Below, piece after piece: positions 60,701 to 64,000 of a DNA stretch of 64,000 bases. Source of the DNA: Xiphydria camelus (lineage: Eukaryota > Arthropoda > Insecta > Hymenoptera > Xiphydriidae); assembly GCA_963678675.1 (NCBI GenBank), contig OY783198.1:18834684-18898683 (forward strand), in the 5' to 3' direction. The notes under the pieces were generated by a model. That model made no database searches. It was given only the letters and a program-made list of their open reading frames with translations, and was not told where the DNA came from. A program made the position numbers and the translations under genes. The number at the start of each line of letters is the position of its first letter. Position 1 is the stretch's first letter.

Positions 60701-62976
60701 CGGAAGTCAACAATATTACTCGTAATGCTATTGAAAGTTCTAGTTGAAATAATTATTCGTTCCTCGACAAGAGGCATTCACACCTTGGTCCACGGTCACA
60801 CGGCATACGTCGCCTCACGCACGCGATTGCACTATAAGTCTATTAATATAACAGGTATAGGTAATGACATGTCTAAAAATCCTGTCAAGTTGTCACGCAA
60901 ATCGAATTTGTACTTTTCTCGCATAGATTAGGTAAGAATCCGACGCTTGCACAAAAAATACCGACATCCCTATAAAGCCCTACCAACATCATTAACAATA
61001 CCAATAATGACGAACACAGTCATTATCGTTTATCATTAATGCGCGTTTTATTTTTTAAGAGGAAACAATGCCCCTAAAACTTTTTCAGGACCGCAAGAGC
61101 GAGCGTTCAGCCCTCCCCGATCGGACAACAGCCACGTTGTTCTTGTATTATTGTTAACGACTTAATATTCCTCTCTTAGCTCCAATCACCGAGCTAATCC
61201 TTCCTGACATTCAATATCGATAAATTAATTAATTAATTTAATATTTGTATCTTGTTAATTGTTCATTTATCAATTCGCATGGAAATTGAATGTCCCAAGA
61301 TCGTTCGATATCACAGTCGTTTTTTCATTATTTTAATGTTATGTATTTATGCATATTACTTAAGGTTTATTTATAATATATATATAGCATAGCGTACTGA
61401 TAAATACAGTTATAAAATATTATATGAATGCGCCTCAGTGTGCCTTGTAGTCAAGGGCTCACTTTCTTCTTTAATAAATCGAGCCACTCATCAGCGAGTC
61501 TATGGCGCATTTCTTTTAACCCTCCTGTAACTGCAACCGTATCTTTTTTTTATTTATTTTGGTACTAGTCTCTCATTCGCGTATGTCTCCGCAGTCATTT
61601 ACCGTCATATGCGATCTTTTGTAACCGACCAGACCATTTAAACAGGACACCGTCTTTGTTGCATTTAAAAGCAATAGTCATCGAGAAGCTTGAATGCGTT
61701 AGACGCATCGAATTCTCATTCGCCAGCGGATGAATAATGTTTGTTCTTATAAGTTACTCGAAAAAAAAAGGTACGAGAATTGTGACGATCTTCTATACAG
61801 AAAAAAAAAAGTTAAATCACGAGCTTAGAATATTTTAACACTTTATAATTCGTATACACATACACGTCTAAGAATGCTGCGGGAGAACACGAGAGAAATT
61901 TCTAAGAGTACCTGAAGACGTATCCTGTATTCTTAACTCATGGCTCTCACACGTTTGGCTCTTGGAAATATCGCGTGGATAATTCAGGTAGACCATGACA
62001 TTACCTGCGCAACGTCGCTTTATCTCTGGGGACGGCAAAACAACAAAATACCATTCGTTCAATCATAAATTCGAAAGAGAATCATTAAAGAACTTACTTC
62101 TTCCGAGACAATTCGCGCGCATTGGTAAATGAGGCGTCTGTTAGTTTACTTTCTTTTTTTTTTTAAACGCGGCTCGTAGGCGCGGAAGGGATTTAATAGT
62201 CTTACAAGATTTAAAGGTTTCCCCTTTTCTCCACCTTTACGACGAATATCAATAACACTCTCGTACCCCCATACTCCCGCTACAAAATTCACGCCACAGA
62301 TGCCACATTCGCCGAAAGCGCGCTCGCTCGACTCGCTTTAAATTTAAATTATAAAGCCACAATTAGCCCCATAATCCCGACAGGAGTTCTAAAAAATTTC
62401 ACTAAGTTTTCACCTACAATTGTTATTCGTTATTTTTTCGGAATAGCGATAACGATCAATCGATTTGATTCATTAATGATTATTCTACATGTGTTTGTCG
62501 ACGCGTTTGTACGTCGCAACGAGACGCTGCAAAAATCATTAGCTAATATTCAACAAATCCCAATATAGAGTCTGTGCTCACCGGCTTCTTCTGGAAATCA
62601 ACATTTCCATGGTCTTCTCCCTCGCAACTCCTCTCAGCACAGATGCAATGTCACACCACTTTGGGATTTGGCAGTGCTTCGTCGCGCGTGTGTAAGTGAA
62701 TGTTGTCTTTTTGGATTTGCGAAGTGAATTTTTTCTTTCGTCGTGGAACGAGGAAGCAGCATTAACGAATTGTTATAAGTGGGTACGTATGTACGTAACA
62801 CTGTCTACCTGCCTGTTTGTCTAACTATTCGTTTGTCCGTCTGTCGTGTAAGAATGATGAGCGTGTACCGCGTAGTGGTGTGTATCTTTGTGTACTTCTC
62901 TTACATATAATTGAATTTGCGTGTAGAATAGTAATAATGGTAGTAAATAGTGTCGATGGAATTGGGTAGTAATAAT
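57728..62976. other. DNAJC3 upstream region and probable belle 3' UTR
   Basis: Five kilobases without a defensible exon on either strand. The left part (about 57.73-58.7 kb) should contain the DNAJC3 promoter; I see no canonical ER-stress element by eye. The right part is AT-rich with several minus-strand AATAAA motifs (for example at 60267-60272, 61047-61052 and 61366-61371), any of which could end the belle transcript. Unlike the left half of the window, almost no MITEs are present here. Confidence 0.4.

Positions 62977-64000
<1,024 letters not shown>

Overview
This is a window of an insect nuclear genome, most likely an ant or another hymenopteran. All genes are split by short introns with GT/AG borders. 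The families are animal (a miniature/dusky-type zona pellucida cuticle protein, an NT5DC HAD 5'-nucleotidase relative, an axonemal IQ-motif protein, the ER chaperone DNAJC3, and the DEAD-box helicase belle/DDX3). The intergenic and intronic DNA is packed with small inverted-repeat transposable elements. No bacterial operon, CRISPR array, rRNA or convincing tRNA was seen. Many true exons lack an internal start codon, so exons were placed from splice signals, reading phase and family similarity read by eye; no search was run.

Layout. (1) 1-324, + strand: the last two exons of an unrecognised gene. (2) 17878-1784, - strand: a ZP-domain cuticle protein of the miniature/dusky family. Its first coding exon (signal peptide, 17804-17878) is 13.9 kb from the rest, and the big intron is full of nested MITEs. 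(3) 18-46.6 kb: no gene I can support, apart from one splice-flanked candidate exon at 21117-21205. It holds MITEs, CpG-rich low-complexity blocks and microsatellites. (4) 46680-51101, + strand: an NT5DC2/3-type gene, with a probable upstream exon that supplies a presequence-like N-terminus. (5) 52395-54637, + strand: an IQ-motif coiled-coil protein resembling dynein regulatory complex subunit 9 (or 10). (6) 57727-55712, - strand: DNAJC3/P58IPK, convergent with gene 5. (7) 64000-62977, - strand: the C-terminal part of belle/DDX3, entering from the right edge; 57.7-62.98 kb probably holds its 3' UTR plus the DNAJC3 promoter.

The genes are unrelated in function: cuticle shaping, a HAD phosphatase-like protein, the axoneme, ER protein folding and RNA unwinding. 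The most unusual part is the mobile-element landscape. At least ten small inverted-repeat families share a short terminus like CACGGAGAAA next to TA, and they are repeatedly inserted inside one another (at least eight nests). There is also a 580-bp doubly folded palindrome bounded by TTAA, other TTAA-bounded (piggyBac-like) short elements, and a ~1.1-kb element studded with GCATGC motifs.
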